Source: Tubulanus polymorphus
Lineage: Eukaryota > Nemertea > Palaeonemertea > Tubulaniformes > Tubulanidae
DNA: 64,000 bases
NCBI RefSeq assembly: GCF_964204645.1
Contig: NC_134032.1
Location: 16,120,775 to 16,184,774 of the forward strand
Direction: 5' to 3'
The notes under the pieces are model-generated. The model saw only the letters and a list, made by a program, of their open reading frames with translations, was not told the origin of the DNA and did no database searches. The position numbers and the translations under genes were made by a program. Below, in pieces: positions 47,479 through 59,322 of this stretch; within the stretch, counting starts at the first letter, position 1; each line of letters opens with the position of its first letter.

Positions 47479-50400
47479 GTAAGCGTTTTTTCTTTGTCAA
47501 TGAAACGTTTCGATATTATATGCATTACTAAATGTATTACATATATTTTTTGCCTTACTTTCTGTCCTAATAAACTAAAGAAGATAAACTATTAGATTGC
47601 AAACAACATTAAAGATAATGTGTTCGCGAAGAGGTTAGAACTTGAAATAAGTCGCGAATAAAGAATAAAGCTACAATATGATTATTTCTATATAAAAAAG
47701 GAGTTTTCTCATAAATAGAATATCGGTTTTCACTATATATCGATGTAATTATAATCCAAACTCAAAATGTCATCCTAGGACCTCAGTATTGTGTTATGTA
47801 TTCCTGTCAAATCTATCTTTACGAAATAAAACTTCTATTAATAGTAAAAAAAGAATAAAGCGGCCACGGGTAGAATATATACCGAACACTTACCGAAATA
47901 TCGTGACACGTTAAATGTATTGTTAGTTCCTCGTCAAGTTTAACTGATCAGACACCAGGGGGGCGGTATCATAAACATAGATTAGTATACCATGGAAATG
48001 GTTGGAGTGTAAATAAATCGTAATCGTAATCGTAAAAAAAAAATTAGTTTCAGACTTTAATCCGGGGGTTATAACTCCGGATTAATTGTTTGATTCCGGT
48101 CCATAAAACTGGGCCCTCCAAAAAAGTCATAAGTAGCGGAATATATTTTCTGGGAAAGCTATGAAATTTCGTCTGGAGAAAAAAACAATTTCACAGACAG
48201 AAGGCTATAAACAATCATGCGTATCAGTTTATATGTATATACATATTTATACATATATTGGATTCTATAAAATTGGAAATTTGCAAACATTTTGCCGGGT
48301 GCTTCTGCAGGTCACGTGATATACTCAAGTAGTGGTGACGTCACACGCCGTATGCCGTATTGTGTGCCTCCACCCAGACAGCTACAGAATGTCATCAGAA
48401 TTTATAAACTATATCAAACACTATGTGTGATATTGGTACTGCATGAAATAGCGTGACAAACGAATATCAAATATAGAATATCAGATATATCGAAAAACAA
48501 ATAAACCACAAATGAATTATTGAAAGGGGTGGATGGATGGCTTCACAACTGGATAGTGAGTTATCGATAGTGGGTATGGGTGGGTGGCTTTACAACTGGG
48601 CAGTAGTTGGGGTGGTTCTACTACTGGGGAAGGGAGGGAAGGGGGTTCCACACTCTCGCATCTCTTACAGGCTATTAGCACTCTTTCTAGAAGTATTATC
48701 ACTTTTATTGTGTGTATATCGGTTACACTGGATACAATCAGTACTAATGTCTATTTCAACTTGACCTGAGAGCATTCCGGGTGGCCTAGCTTACTCATTT
48801 TTGGTAGTACATACCTGATAAAGGTCTTGGTAGGACCAGAAAGGACAGGCAGTCGACCTAAATCATCATTTTTTAATCCATTTGAAACTGTATTGAAGGA
48901 TATCCAAAAAGTCTTCACTGAAAGGGGTTAAATGAAGAGAAGTGACTCCATGATTTGAAAGTTTAACAATATGTTTCCATGCCTACATACCAAACTTCAG
49001 TTGGTAGGCATGGAAACATATTGCTAAACTTTCAAATCATGGAGTCACTTCTCTTCATTTAACCCCTTTCAGTGAAGATTTTTTGGATATTCTTCAATAC
49101 AGTTTAAAGTGGATTAAAAAACGATATTTTAGGTCAGCAGCCAATGCATTCTGGCCCTAGTAAGACCTTTATCAGGTATGTACTACCAAAACTGACTGAG
49201 CTAGGCCACCCGGAATGCTCTCAAGTCAGGTTGAAAGAGACATTAGTAAGAGCTGTTAGTCTCATCTGTATTACTGCTGTTGCAGATCGTGTTATATTAC
49301 AATCATTGTCACTCGCTTGCCAGAGGTGAACAACTCTGTAACTAATGTCGACTTAGCGCGGTCAAATTCAGCGACAGAGTAAACAATACAATCAGGACTG
49401 ATGTATCGAGGTTTAAGAGTAACCCCTGTTTGCCCAACGACATCTGGCGGGGAAGCCGACGGCTCGATTACGATTACGATTACGATTTTATTTACACTCC
49501 AACCATTTCCACGGTATATGGAGGAAAACTATTTCACATGTATATACAAATATTTACAAAACAACATCGAAGTGATAAAGATTTAGAGAATGAAAACGTA
49601 ACAAAATGTATATACATTAACTCCTACTCCTACTACTAGTCACGCCATCTGGTGGCCCAGCGGGGCCCATTTCCGATAATTGAAAGGCCGGAACTGTACT
49701 GACCCCTGGCGGTGGTTAACGGCACACAAGAATCGGATATCGACGCAGCTCGAGTTGAGGCTTGCTTAAAAGCGCCTCCTCGTTAACAAATAACCGTCGT
49801 AATTAGCGGTAGAAGATGATCGCGAGGTTTATAGTCTGTTGATAAACCGTTTTACCGCCGACGAGTCGTCTGTCACACTATCGCCCAGAGATTTATCGAT
49901 CGTACACGAACCGGATGTGGCCGTCATATAAATCGGCGGGTTATACTTCCGGTTTTGACTTCCGGAACTAATAGGAGCATCCAACGGCCATCAGAGACAG
50001 GGGTCGGACGGTGCAGTGATTTCATGATAAATGGATGCCTCCATAAATCCCACTATGACATCATCAATTTTATAAGAAATCAGTTGAGTAAAATCACAAT
50101 GACGTCATTAGAGGATCCCCAGTCATATATATGATTTATTGCCATGAAAACATTTTTTCCAGCTGCCCCACAAAACGTGATGAATATATATAGATAAAAC
50201 AAAATAGCGGATGGTGAATTTTGTATGTGACTTTGATGTGGGGAATTATGATGTTTTTATTTTTCAATCACGAAAGGCAGACGGCACATGTGTCATCGGT
50301 TCGTATTAACACCACGACACTGCAGTGCGCCGTGTCGAGAGCAGACGAAATTGAAAAATTCCTCCCACCGTCTGGCGCGCTCGGCGACGAGATCGCGAGA

Positions 50401-53057
50401 AGAAATACTTTAAATGAGAAATGCGTAAAGCTTCTTAGCCGTCGAAATAACAGAAATGTTTTATTTAGTCACAAGTTGCCGTTTCACATAACTCTAATCA
50501 ACTCTTCTGAAAATTGAGCTCCACATTTCCCAATTCGATCCCATAAAGGAAATGGACGTTGCTGTGATACGACATTTTTTGCACCCGTATTGTTGAGAAT
50601 TTCGCTCAACAATATATACAACGTATCATAGCAACCCCAATTAATTCCCTCGAACGTAGTTCACTAACGGGTCAGTGCGCGAATGAAATTCATCGATTTT
50701 GATTTGAAATTCAAATTCAACCGACAAAACCGTTGGACGGATTAAGTCTTGATGAAAGAAAGAACTGATGAGCCGTCTGCCCGCACGAGTTAACGGATAG
50801 ATACGGGGATATGTCGTCTGGTGACGAAATGAAGTTTATCAAATATTCATCACATTCACACAACCGATAAGGTTTAATGGAAGGTTAATGAAGAAACTAG
50901 AATCGCGGTGTCATCCTATCCCTTCGCTGGGATTCGAACCTCATCGCGTCTAGAATATGCAAATTTGTTGTCTGAACTTCCACCACTTTTGTGACACAAC
51001 ACGCGATTAGGTTCGAATCCCGCTCGTGACCTTTTAAATTTGTTTTTATTCCCAAAACGACAATTATTCCCCCACTCCATCAGACAAAGGCTGGAACAAA
51101 AAATTATTGCCCTAACTATGATAGCCAGTAACCTTAACCCTAGCTCGGCTGTAACCCTAACCCTAGCAGGACTCGAAGCCCACACCTCAGGCTTGCCAGC
51201 CGAGCATGCTAACCACTAGACCATAGACCAGTAGTGATTGACGGAGTTTGTAAGTTTGTCTCGTCAGTGTAGTGACTTGTGATCAGCCGAGTGGCGACTA
51301 GCGACCAGTCAGGTGTGGCGACTAGGGACCAGTCAGGTGTGGCGACTAGCGACCAGTCAGGTGTGGTGGCTGGCGACCAGTCAGGTGTGGTGACTGGCGA
51401 CCAGTCAGGTGTGGTGACTGGCGACCAGTCAGGTGTGGCGACTAGCGACCAGTCAGGTGTGGTGGCTGGCGACCAGTCAGGTGTGGTGACTGGCGACCAG
51501 TCAGGTGTGGCGACTAGCGACCAGTCAGGTGTGGTGACTAGCGACCAGTCAGGTGTGGTGACTGGCGACCAGTCAGGTGTGGTGACCTGCCTGTGGTACT
51601 CTACTAATTACAACAGCATTTCAAACCCATGATCATTATAATACAGTTAATGGGGGTGTTAGGGTCACGTGGCGAGTTTATACACTTAACGGCACTTATC
51701 AATAGGATTTATCGGTTGCTAAGCGACAATAATAACGGCAACAATGTATCAGATTATCTATCGGTCTGCGATAAACGAGTCTTTGCGTCACGTGTCATAG
51801 ATTAGAAATCTCGCGAGACATAACGAGATGATGTTGATGATGATGGCGATCTATATATGCGCGCGCGTGCGTGGATCATCGTGTGACTGTGCTGGGATGC
51901 ATTTAGTCCCAAGTGTGGGTTATCTACATTCAGGCAGATACGCGACGCGCGACTTAGCGAACAACAGACCTCTAAGGCTCATTTATCCTCTAAATCTTAG
52001 ACATGTTCTTCTAAAAATATATCCTCACGATGAAGAAACGATACAGGGCTGCTGTTTCCCGAAAGTTGGTTAAAGATAACCAGTGGATAGATACCATATA
52101 GTGACAATGAACTTTAAATTGTGACTACGTCAATTTGAACTACATACTTAATCAAAGCATGTTATGTACATGTACATCGAATTAAAGCATGTTATGTACA
52201 TGCACATTGAATTAAAGCATGTTATGTACATGCACATTGAATTAAGCATGTTATGTACATGCACATTGAATTAAAGCATGTTATGTACATGCACATTGAA
52301 TTAAGCATGTTATGTACATGCACATTGATCTTATTCCGCATAAGCAAAGTAAGAAAGTAGCATTTATTTGGTCTCATCACAAACTAGTGTTATCAATAAA
52401 CTTGGTCTTATTGAAAACTGTCGAATCGGAGTTCCCCATTTTCCGGCGCATTTCCGCCAGCAAAAGCGTAGCAGCAGAGGAAGCGACTCGGCGTGTTACT
52501 GAAATGTAACATTTCATTGTGGCTGAAATGGGTTCTCAATTGTGAACTAGACATGATTCTTATGAAGTCGTGTTAACGGCAGTCATCGCTGGGCAACACG
52601 TTAGACCGGAAACAACGGAGCAACGCGGTGGCATAGTGGGAATAACATAGAGCAGGGAGGAGAGGGGAGAGTAGGGAGGAGAGGGGAGAGGAGAGAAGAG
52701 AGGGGTGAGCAGGGAGGAGAGGGGAAAGGAGGGAGGAGAGGGGAGAGGAGAGAGGAGAGGGGAGAGGAGAGAGGAGAGGGGAGAGTAGGGAGGAGAGGGG
52801 AGAGTAGGGAGGAGAGGGGAGAGGGAAGAGAGGGGGATAGGAAAGAGATCGGAGTCAGGGGAAAGGGGTAAGGGGAGCAAGGAGGGAGGGCGCAAACAAC
52901 CTGAATTATTGAGGTGTATAGAATAGACATCAGTGGCGACAATAACAATAAAATTGTTTCTGAATATTTAATGAAGTGTTTTATGCACAACTGCTGCAAG
53001 GGCGAAATTGATACAAAGATAGCTCTATCTCCCTCCCCCTCTCTCTCTCCGACACTC

Positions 53058-53093
<36 letters not shown>

Positions 53094-56000
53094 CCTCCCC
53101 CCTCTCTCTCTCTCTATCTCCCTCCCCCTCTCTCTCTCCCTCTCTCTCTGCTGATGATAGCCTATTTAAACTCTAGTAGCTCTAGTATCAATAGCTCGCT
53201 GTCAAAAGCCCTTCACTGACGATTCAGAAATTGATGTTACAATATTGCGTGCGTTGAAGGAGAAAAAGTTATCAAATTACCCCCCAATCATCAGAGCCTG
53301 ATTTAACAGCACCGCCGACACGTAATATAGCGCCCTCTGGCGTGGCCATTGTAGACGAAAACATCAGGTGTGTTCGGAGTCAGCTGACCGGCGGATATTT
53401 ACGCCATATTGGAAAATTTGGTTCGATGTTGGTTCAAAACCGCTCGACAAAGCATTTTATTCGGTTTAAGCAAACCTTTAGGTTTACGCCTACAAATAAA
53501 AGCCGGTTTAATCAAAACCAGTTTGAACAAAGACGATTTTCCTACAAGCCGATTTTAAACAAAAATGCTCAACCTGGCCACCGCCGCCATGTTTTTTTTT
53601 CAAACAAATGAACTTCCGGTTCAATGTAGCCCAAAATAAACTAACATAATCTTATTCATGTGGCTAATTGCGATCTACTAATCTATTGCTGTTGTTTTTT
53701 AGGATGGTTTTTCGTTTAGGAGACAGGCAGCGCCACACGGTGGAGGGATCGGTAACTGTTGCGCATTAGGGCAGACGTGTCGCGACGCCTCGACGTGTTG
53801 TGACCCGGATATAACCGAACCGAAAGTAAAGTTCAATCCATTTTTTCGGAAATTGACACTACTTTGCGAGGTGCGTACTAACAGAGTAAAATCTGAGTTA
53901 GCATTTAGGTTCATTTTCTATTTTTTGAGCCCGAGGTACAGGCGCGGGTCCAGCCAGTGAATTAGACCAGATTCCTGTAAATTATTTCTCTATGATGTCG
54001 GTGGCAAAGCTCATGAAAGGGGGGTTTAGGGTTCGTCCCCCCCAAAAAAAAAAAATTGAACAATGACTCATTTTCCTTGTATTTAAAGGCATTCTGGACC
54101 TGTTTGATCAGGTTCTGGTAGAAAATGATTTTATGTTATTCACATTATTGAATATATTCTGGAATAAGAACTTTATCCAGAGACCTATAGTAACTCAACT
54201 GAAAAGGGAAATTGTGCGGTCTCAAAAAATCATCGTTTTTATATCCATTTCATATTTTATTCATTGCTAGAAAGTCTTCATTTGCTCATGTTGAAATGAG
54301 GAGAGATGAAATGGATATAAAATCGATGGTTTATTTATTTAGACTGCGCAGTTTCACTGGTCGCGCGCATAACGACTTAATTCAGATTTATTGCGTTCAA
54401 CAGATAGACTAACAGAAAAATCAACAAAAGAAAAAATCTGAAAAAATGCAAATGTAGACATAGGGTTTACTGTCGAACTATAAGATCAGGGGCTGGTTCC
54501 TCAGTTGAGACTTAAGTCCAAAAATGGTCTTAAATTTCAAGACTGGTCTTAAGTTGTTAGATTGGCTATAGAACTAAGATGGTCTCAGATTGGTCTGAAG
54601 TCTAAGTCATGACTATGGAACTGGGCCCAGTGGTCAGTTGCTCAAAAGTTGGTTGAAGATAACCAGTGGATGGATACCATAGTGACAATGAATTGTTAAT
54701 TGTCACTTTGTCAACTATCCTCTAGTTAACTCAAACCAACCTCTGAGCAACTGGCCCCAGACTGTTTAAAATCCCTGGATAACAGTTTTATTGATTATAT
54801 TTCCACTATTTTGCAGGAATGTTGCCCAGAGGGCGCTGTACGCACTTTATCTATATCCGGGGTCGTCAAGGAAATGAATTGTCCGGTTCTGAAATGTTGC
54901 AACCCGGAACGTCACGTGGCCGCTGTACGAATTGATGAGCAACGCCAACTATTTGAACTAGGATGTGTGGTAAGTGACAAGGTCACCGAAGGCTGAGATC
55001 GCCGCAACACATCGTAAAGATTAAGATGTAATGAATTCGCTGGGCTCAAATAATCCAAGCACGATCATTTAATGTAATCTATTCACAAAATAGGTCAGTT
55101 TTGGGTTGTTCTGGTACAAACCAGTTTCTGGCATGTACGACAATGGGTCACGTTATTGTTACTGGCGACGACCGAGGCTCAGTTCTGTTAGCGAGAATTT
55201 TACGATGAAACGTTGACAAGAATGCAGTTTTATTCCTAGGAGATTAAATGCCCCATCATCAAAATATACGAGGTATTACGGCATTGATCGATGTTACGAT
55301 GTTGTCCCATGCTTTAAGTATGGATTGCTCCACCTTTGAGGCTCGTTTCCACATCTGAGGCTCGTTTCCTGTTACTCTGTCTAGGGCACGATCTGAGACT
55401 CATTGCTGTGTCTGGGGCCCTTTAGGTTGTAATTCTGGCGTCATATTTTAAGGTGCGACAATCGAATTTTTTACACCTGTCAAATTATCTTGAGAAGAGA
55501 TCACTGTTTCCTGGGGGTTTCCCCATTTGTCATTCTCGCTGATCCCTGGGGGTTTCCCCATTTGTCCCTAAGCTGATAATAATCTTGTCAACGTTTCGTC
55601 TACTTGTCGTTTTTATATGAAGAGCCAATTATCAGAAACGTGAGAAAATCGTCGCTGATCCGTTCATGTCCATCTCTCCACCGAACTGATATCTCATATC
55701 TATATCATCATACCCGGTTCACCTCTGATATCTCAATTCACTCTCAGATACCTTAATGCACAAATGATATATCTCAATTCACTCTGAGATATCTCAATTA
55801 ACTTCTTAGATATCTCAATTTACTATCGGGTATCTCCACTCGGTCGCAGATATCTCAATTCAGTCTCAGATATCTCAATTCACTCTCAGAGTCGAAGCAA
55901 TAATGTTTTGAGAATTTAATGCTGATGTTTGATAATAAAAGCCACAGTGAGATGAGATTGTTTGCACCACACCTACTCCGCTACTGCTGCTACCTTTTAG

Positions 56001-59000
56001 ACTAATCACCACTCAGCAGCAGCAGCAGCTACAGCAGCAGCAGCAGCAGCAGCTACTCGAACTCGGTCAGGTTTCACACTATAATATCTCAGGTGAAGTA
56101 AAGGAGAGAAGCTTATCGCTGATGATATGTGGTCACCACAAAGTTCAGTCAATTAAGTAATTGAGTTTTAAGATAAAGTGTATAAACAGTCTCTACTCGT
56201 GTACTAGCTGTAAACAGGTTCATCTGGTAGATCAGTCCTGAAAAGGTGTCTGCCTACGCAGTGTAGTCTCCCCCAATGACGTCATTAGTGCGCAGTAACG
56301 AGTTAAAACCGAGACAGCTATCCGGATGGAAATGATTCGGTCGCCAAACTGATCGTTAATTCCCAGTTATTGTGTGAGGTCTCTCTGTGTTCAGAGTGTT
56401 TTATGAGTGAATTGCGCCGTGTATAACATTGAACTAAGATTAGAGCCTGGGGTCGAGGGGAGTCAGTAGGAGGGGAGGGGAGGGAGGGGAGGGGGAGGGG
56501 GGCAGCTAACTACGTACATTCTTCCTTAATGTTTCCTTCTAACTCGACTGATTAGTTTAAGACGTGGAATGCGCCTGCGCAAATGGAAAAAATAATTCAA
56601 TAACACGCGTAACACTGTTAACCGCGGATAAAAGCATCGAACCAATCAAATTACGTTTTACTGGCAGGGTTATACATTTCCGGTAAAATAGTGCTGCTGT
56701 ATAATTACAGTAACAATGATACCCGTTACTTATCGCGTTGGTAACCAGTGGTCACGTGCGACTGTCCGTAAAGTGTTATTTTACGTCGCGGAGTAATAGT
56801 AGTAATTTGACACAGCAGATGTAGGTATCTATACCATAGATTACTGCGCTAAAATAGCGCGATGCATGTGTAATTTCGATTCGGTAAGTGTAAGGAAGTT
56901 TCTTAACTTTTTTTGCGTAACCGTCCCTAGGGGGCGCCTCGTTACTGTTGGTCAATGTTGCCGATCAAGCCTGTGGTTAACCTGAATTGATGGACCGGTG
57001 TACGTACCCGTCCGGCGTGCGATCAGCCAAGCGGAAGTCCGGAGGGATGTACGGCGTATTAAGAAATCTTTCGAGCTAAACCAATTTCCGGTTGGGTTTC
57101 CGGAAAATGCGGTTCTCGGTATTCAAATAATTTCTCGTATGTCAAAATTGAAGAGAAAACCTTGAATGTTTACTGGCAGTATTATCGATCGGTCGAGAGT
57201 CTCTTCAACAGAACGACGTTTACCAGTGAAAGACACATTATCGAAATTCTACTCATATTTACATTTCTTCAAGAACCTACAGAATATTCGATATAAAAAC
57301 CGAATGATGGTTTGATCTACGCCAAACGTTTCAGGGCAGTCGATAAGTGGATTTAAATTATTGGGTTAATTAGACCATACTACTGCTGCATTCTGGTAGT
57401 TTGTTATCGTCTGCGAATTCAGCTAATACGGATCCAGCAGACTTGTACACCACGAGATTGAGCCGATTAGTTTAGGCTCTATCCAACTTTAAAACTGGCT
57501 AAATGGTCTCACGAAATTGGGCCGATTAGTTTAGGCTCTTTCCAACTTTAAAACTGGCTAAATGGTCTCACGAAATTGGGCCGATTAGTTTAGGCTCTTT
57601 CCAACTTTAAAACTGGCTAAATGGTCTCACGAAATTGGGCCGATTAGTTTAGGCTCTTTCCAACTTTAAAACTGGCTAAATTAAACTGAACCGGTCTAGA
57701 TGTATATAGATAACAACTGCAGTAGAATATTGTAAATAGTATGTTGCGAATATAGTTAGTTCTGTTTTTAAGCTTTTATTTTCGGTTTAAGGACTCTGTT
57801 TTCCTCCATGGAAATAGTTGGAATGTGATTAATATTCGTATTCTGAGAGTCTAGCAGCAATTTCCAAATGTCGGTTCGGATCCCGATTTAATCTAATCGT
57901 TGCTTTTGAAAGTCTTCAGGACGCGCTGGGGTTTTTTTATCCCCACTCTTTAATTTTCAAATTGACTTCTTTGAAATCGAGGTGTATAATGTGGCTAAGG
58001 GGAAACTGTATAAAAGTCGGTCGGTCGGGTGGATTGAAGTCCCGGATGTTTAACACCACCAAGCCTCGAGGGTGTGTTTTTGAAAGATTACATCGACCTA
58101 AAGGTGATGTAATTCCGCTGATGAAAAGATCTTCGATGATTGAAGTGAAATCTCCACCATCGAGGTCAAATTCACTAAAAGCTTTCAAAACAGGAAATTT
58201 ATACAAATGATAATAATTTTCATTTCCCGGAGTTCGTTGAAAGAGAAATTGGACTCTTCTGTATTCAGAGCTCAGGGTGAACGATTCCCAACGTCTTGAA
58301 GACCCGCAATGATTCTGTGCCCTTTTATAGAGACAAAAATCTATATTTTTTACACTCGATCGATGATTCCTACTCTGGCAATCGAGGATTCACTAGGGGC
58401 GCTACAAGGCCCCCATGGCAACACGGTTGAATGTAACACAGTAGACGGTTGTTTCGGTTAGAAATTCAAATTCTTACTATCGTAAAACGCTCCTATCTTC
58501 TCGGGAAGATGATTTGATTATGCGTGTCGGGAAAGCTACAACTGTTTGGCATTCATCGAACAAAACCGGAAACCTTAAAATGTCGCGTTTTCGCTGCATT
58601 GAAAAAAAAGAACAAAAGCATTAAACTCGATTTATTCGATTAGCAACAACCGCCGCCGCCGCAGACGAGAGTGATTGAGACAGAGAGTTTGAGACATTTC
58701 GGTTGTTAAATCAGAAAATTAACGGCCCTGCCGCTACAGCTGAGACTCGATCGAGAAAGCTCATCGCTGTAGTTTCGCATACGTTCTACTACTCAGTAGG
58801 ACAGAGGGCGCTGCTGGTCACTGAAGCGTAGTTTAGCTGTATTAAGACAGACGTTAAGTTGAGTGTTTAAAGAATGGTTTACAGTGACTTAATGAATGCT
58901 TAAAGTTAACCAACTAAACAACCAGGGGGCGCTTAAGTTAAAGTTAACCAGTGGATAGTTGGCAAAGTGACAATTAAAATTGCATTGTTACTATGGTATT

Positions 59001-59322
59001 TATCCACCGGTTATCTTTAACCAACTTTTGAGCAATTGCAGTCCCTGCCCCAGATTTAGTGTTAATGGTTTTGCGGGTTATTCAGGGCTATTCCCCTCGG
59101 CATAGGTCTATTGCCTCCTTCCGATCAGGGTTGTTTCTTGACTCTTCTGTAATTGCATCTTTTCAGAATCCCGGTGATGTCAAGGTCGTTTACCCAGCCG
59201 GGCAGGTGCTCGTCGACGGACGAATCGGATTCAGCGTCAAAATGCCAGGACCAATCACGTGTGAGGATTCAATGCCTACCTACCAATCAACGGGCGGTTA
59301 TCTAGTAATGAGATGTGCATAA
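47407..59322 (+). CDS. Small secreted cysteine-rich protein, four exons, family not recognised
   Basis: Exons 47407-47478, 53703-53870, 54817-54969, 59167-59322; all junctions phase 0 and GT-AG, 182 residues. Exon 1 is a signal peptide (MQLSMMELRYYSALICAAAF then LTFA). The mature part has 14 cysteines, including four CC pairs: NCCALGQTC, STCCDPD, ECCPEGAV, LKCCNPE. The third exon has VRTLSISGVVKEMNCPV, the fourth VKVVYPAGQVLVDGRIGFSV and ends MRCA. Paired cysteines and small size suggest a disulfide-rich extracellular protein, but I do not recognise the fold. The same frame is open upstream to 47149; I chose the ATG that gives a signal peptide. Link of exon 1 to exon 2 over 6.2 kb is the least certain step. 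A plus-strand AATAAA lies at 59964. Confidence 0.65.
47985..48042 (+). mobile_element. 3' end of a retroposon with an AATCGT microsatellite tail
   Basis: CCATGGAAATGGTTGGAGTG, then TAAATAAATCGTAATCGTAA and a short A run. The same end is found in reverse at 49462-49512 and a diverged form at 57806-57842. Conserved 3' ends with short tandem tails are typical of some non-LTR retrotransposons (CR1/L2 type) and SINEs that borrow them. No coding part here. Confidence 0.5.
48742..49246. repeat. 505-bp near-perfect palindrome (foldback element)
   Basis: The arms of about 235 bp start with TACTAATGTCT(A/C)TTTCAAC and contain GAGAGCATTCCGGGTGGCCT with its complement AGGCCACCCGGAATGCTCTC. The centre is ATGCCTACATACCAAACTTC / GTTGGTAGGCAT. 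Arm identity is high, with scattered mismatches and small indels. It lies in the 6.2-kb first intron of the secreted-protein gene, so a transcript would form a long hairpin. Confidence 0.85.
49462..49512 (-). mobile_element. Retroposon 3' end, second copy (reverse orientation)
   Basis: CGATTACGATTACGATTACG then TTTTATTTACACTCCAACC and ATTTCCACGG, the complement of the 47985 copy. Confidence 0.5.
50925..51035. other. Pair of inverted tRNA-like B-boxes
   Basis: GGTTCGAATCCCAGCG on the minus strand (50927-50942) and GGTTCGAATCCCGC on the plus strand (51008-51021), flanked by GCGAT. The same stretch can be read as a tRNA 3' half in both directions. Probably tRNA-derived repeat fragments in an inverted arrangement. 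Confidence 0.35.
51150..51235 (-). mobile_element. tRNA-derived SINE-like fragment
   Basis: Minus strand: TGGTCTAGTGGTTAGCATGC (A-box), CGGCTGGCAAGCCTGAG (anticodon-arm-like, loop larger than the normal 7 nt), then GGGCTTCGAGTCCTGC (B-box). The enlarged loop and lack of an acceptor stem argue against a working tRNA gene. Confidence 0.5.
51276..51592. repeat. 24-bp minisatellite
   Basis: About 13 copies of GTGGTGACTGGCGACCAGTC AGGT, with GTGGCGACTAGC and GTGGTGGCTGGC variants in a mixed order. Open in frame (SGVVTGDQ) because 24 is a multiple of three; no gene context. Confidence 0.9.
52140..52327. repeat. 30-bp minisatellite
   Basis: Six copies of GAATTAAAGCATGTTATGTA CATGCACATT, some 29 bp after loss of one A. 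Each unit contains the small palindrome TGTACA / GCATG...CATGC. Confidence 0.88.
52652..52885. repeat. Purine-rich GGGAGAGGAGAG tract
   Basis: Nearly pure purine on the plus strand for over 200 bp, built from GGAGAGGGGAGAGTAGGGA-like units. Followed at 53025-53150 by a CT-rich tract (CTCTCTCTCC, CTCCCCC), so an opposite-strand purine block lies close by. Confidence 0.85.
53020..53152. repeat. CT-rich simple repeat
   Basis: Runs of (CT) with CCCTCCCC interruptions. Confidence 0.85.
53703..53870 (+). CDS. Exon 2 of secreted cysteine-rich protein
   Basis: Acceptor TGTTGTTTTTTAG. 56 codons from DGFSFRRQAAPHGGG through six cysteines to KLTLLCE. Donor GTGCGT. Confidence 0.68.
54621..54760. mobile_element. 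MITE-like element (family M1), most complete copy
   Basis: TTGCTCAAAAGTTGGTTGAA on the left pairs with AACCAACCTCTGAGCAA on the right; the outer flanks are CTGGGCCCAG and CTGGCCCCAG. The centre holds GTGACAATGAATTGTTAATT. Just upstream (54490-54620) is another foldback-like stretch with repeated TGGTCTTAA, similar to 890-1080. Confidence 0.65.
54817..54969 (+). CDS. Exon 3 of secreted cysteine-rich protein
   Basis: Acceptor CTATTTTGCAG. 51 codons starting ECCPEGAVRTLSIS, six cysteines, ending FELGCV at GTAAGT. Confidence 0.7.
55010..57460. other. Intron 3 of the secreted-protein gene: simple repeats only
   Basis: Contains degenerate units with GATATCTCAATTCACTC (55680-55885), CAG runs (56015-56053) and a G-rich stretch of GGAGGGGAGGGG type (56456-56505) that could form a G-quadruplex. 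No exon was recognised. Confidence 0.5.
57463..57680. repeat. 59-bp minisatellite
   Basis: Four copies of a 59-bp unit: TTAGGCTCTTTCCAACTTTA, AAACTGGCTAAATGGTCTCA, CGAAATTGGGCCGATTAGT. Period checked at 57482 and 57541. The last three copies are almost identical. Confidence 0.92.
58927..59052. mobile_element. MITE-like element (family M1), reverse orientation
   Basis: GTTAACCAGTGGATAGTTG on the left, ending GGTTATCTTTAACCAACTTT TGAGCAATTGCAGTCC. The core is the complement of the 54621 copy. It lies about 115 bp before exon 4 of the secreted-protein gene. Confidence 0.6.
59167..59322 (+). CDS. Exon 4 of secreted cysteine-rich protein (C-terminus)
   Basis: Acceptor GCATCTTTTCAG. 51 codons and TAA, from NPGDVKVVYPAGQ to GGYLVMRCA; two cysteines. 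Confidence 0.7.
   Translation, partial: NPGDVKVVYPAGQVLVDGRIGFSVKMPGPITCEDSMPTYQSTGGYLVMRCA

Noticed and set aside
50221-50517. 98-codon frame with a hydrophobic start
   Set aside because: No conserved motif, no splice signals consistent with a neighbouring exon; lies in the long intron of the secreted-protein gene.
52560-52999. Proline/serine-rich open frames on the minus strand
   Set aside because: Pure result of the GGGAGAGGAGAG purine tract.
53342-53611. 89-codon plus frame just before exon 2 of the secreted-protein gene
   Set aside because: Repeated RFNQN/RFKQT-like phrases reflect degenerate TTTAANCAAANC repeats; no start context or domain.
57937-58210. Overlapping open frames of 82-89 codons on both strands
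   Set aside because: No recognisable domain, no clear splice partners; one could be a fragment of an old element, but I cannot support it.
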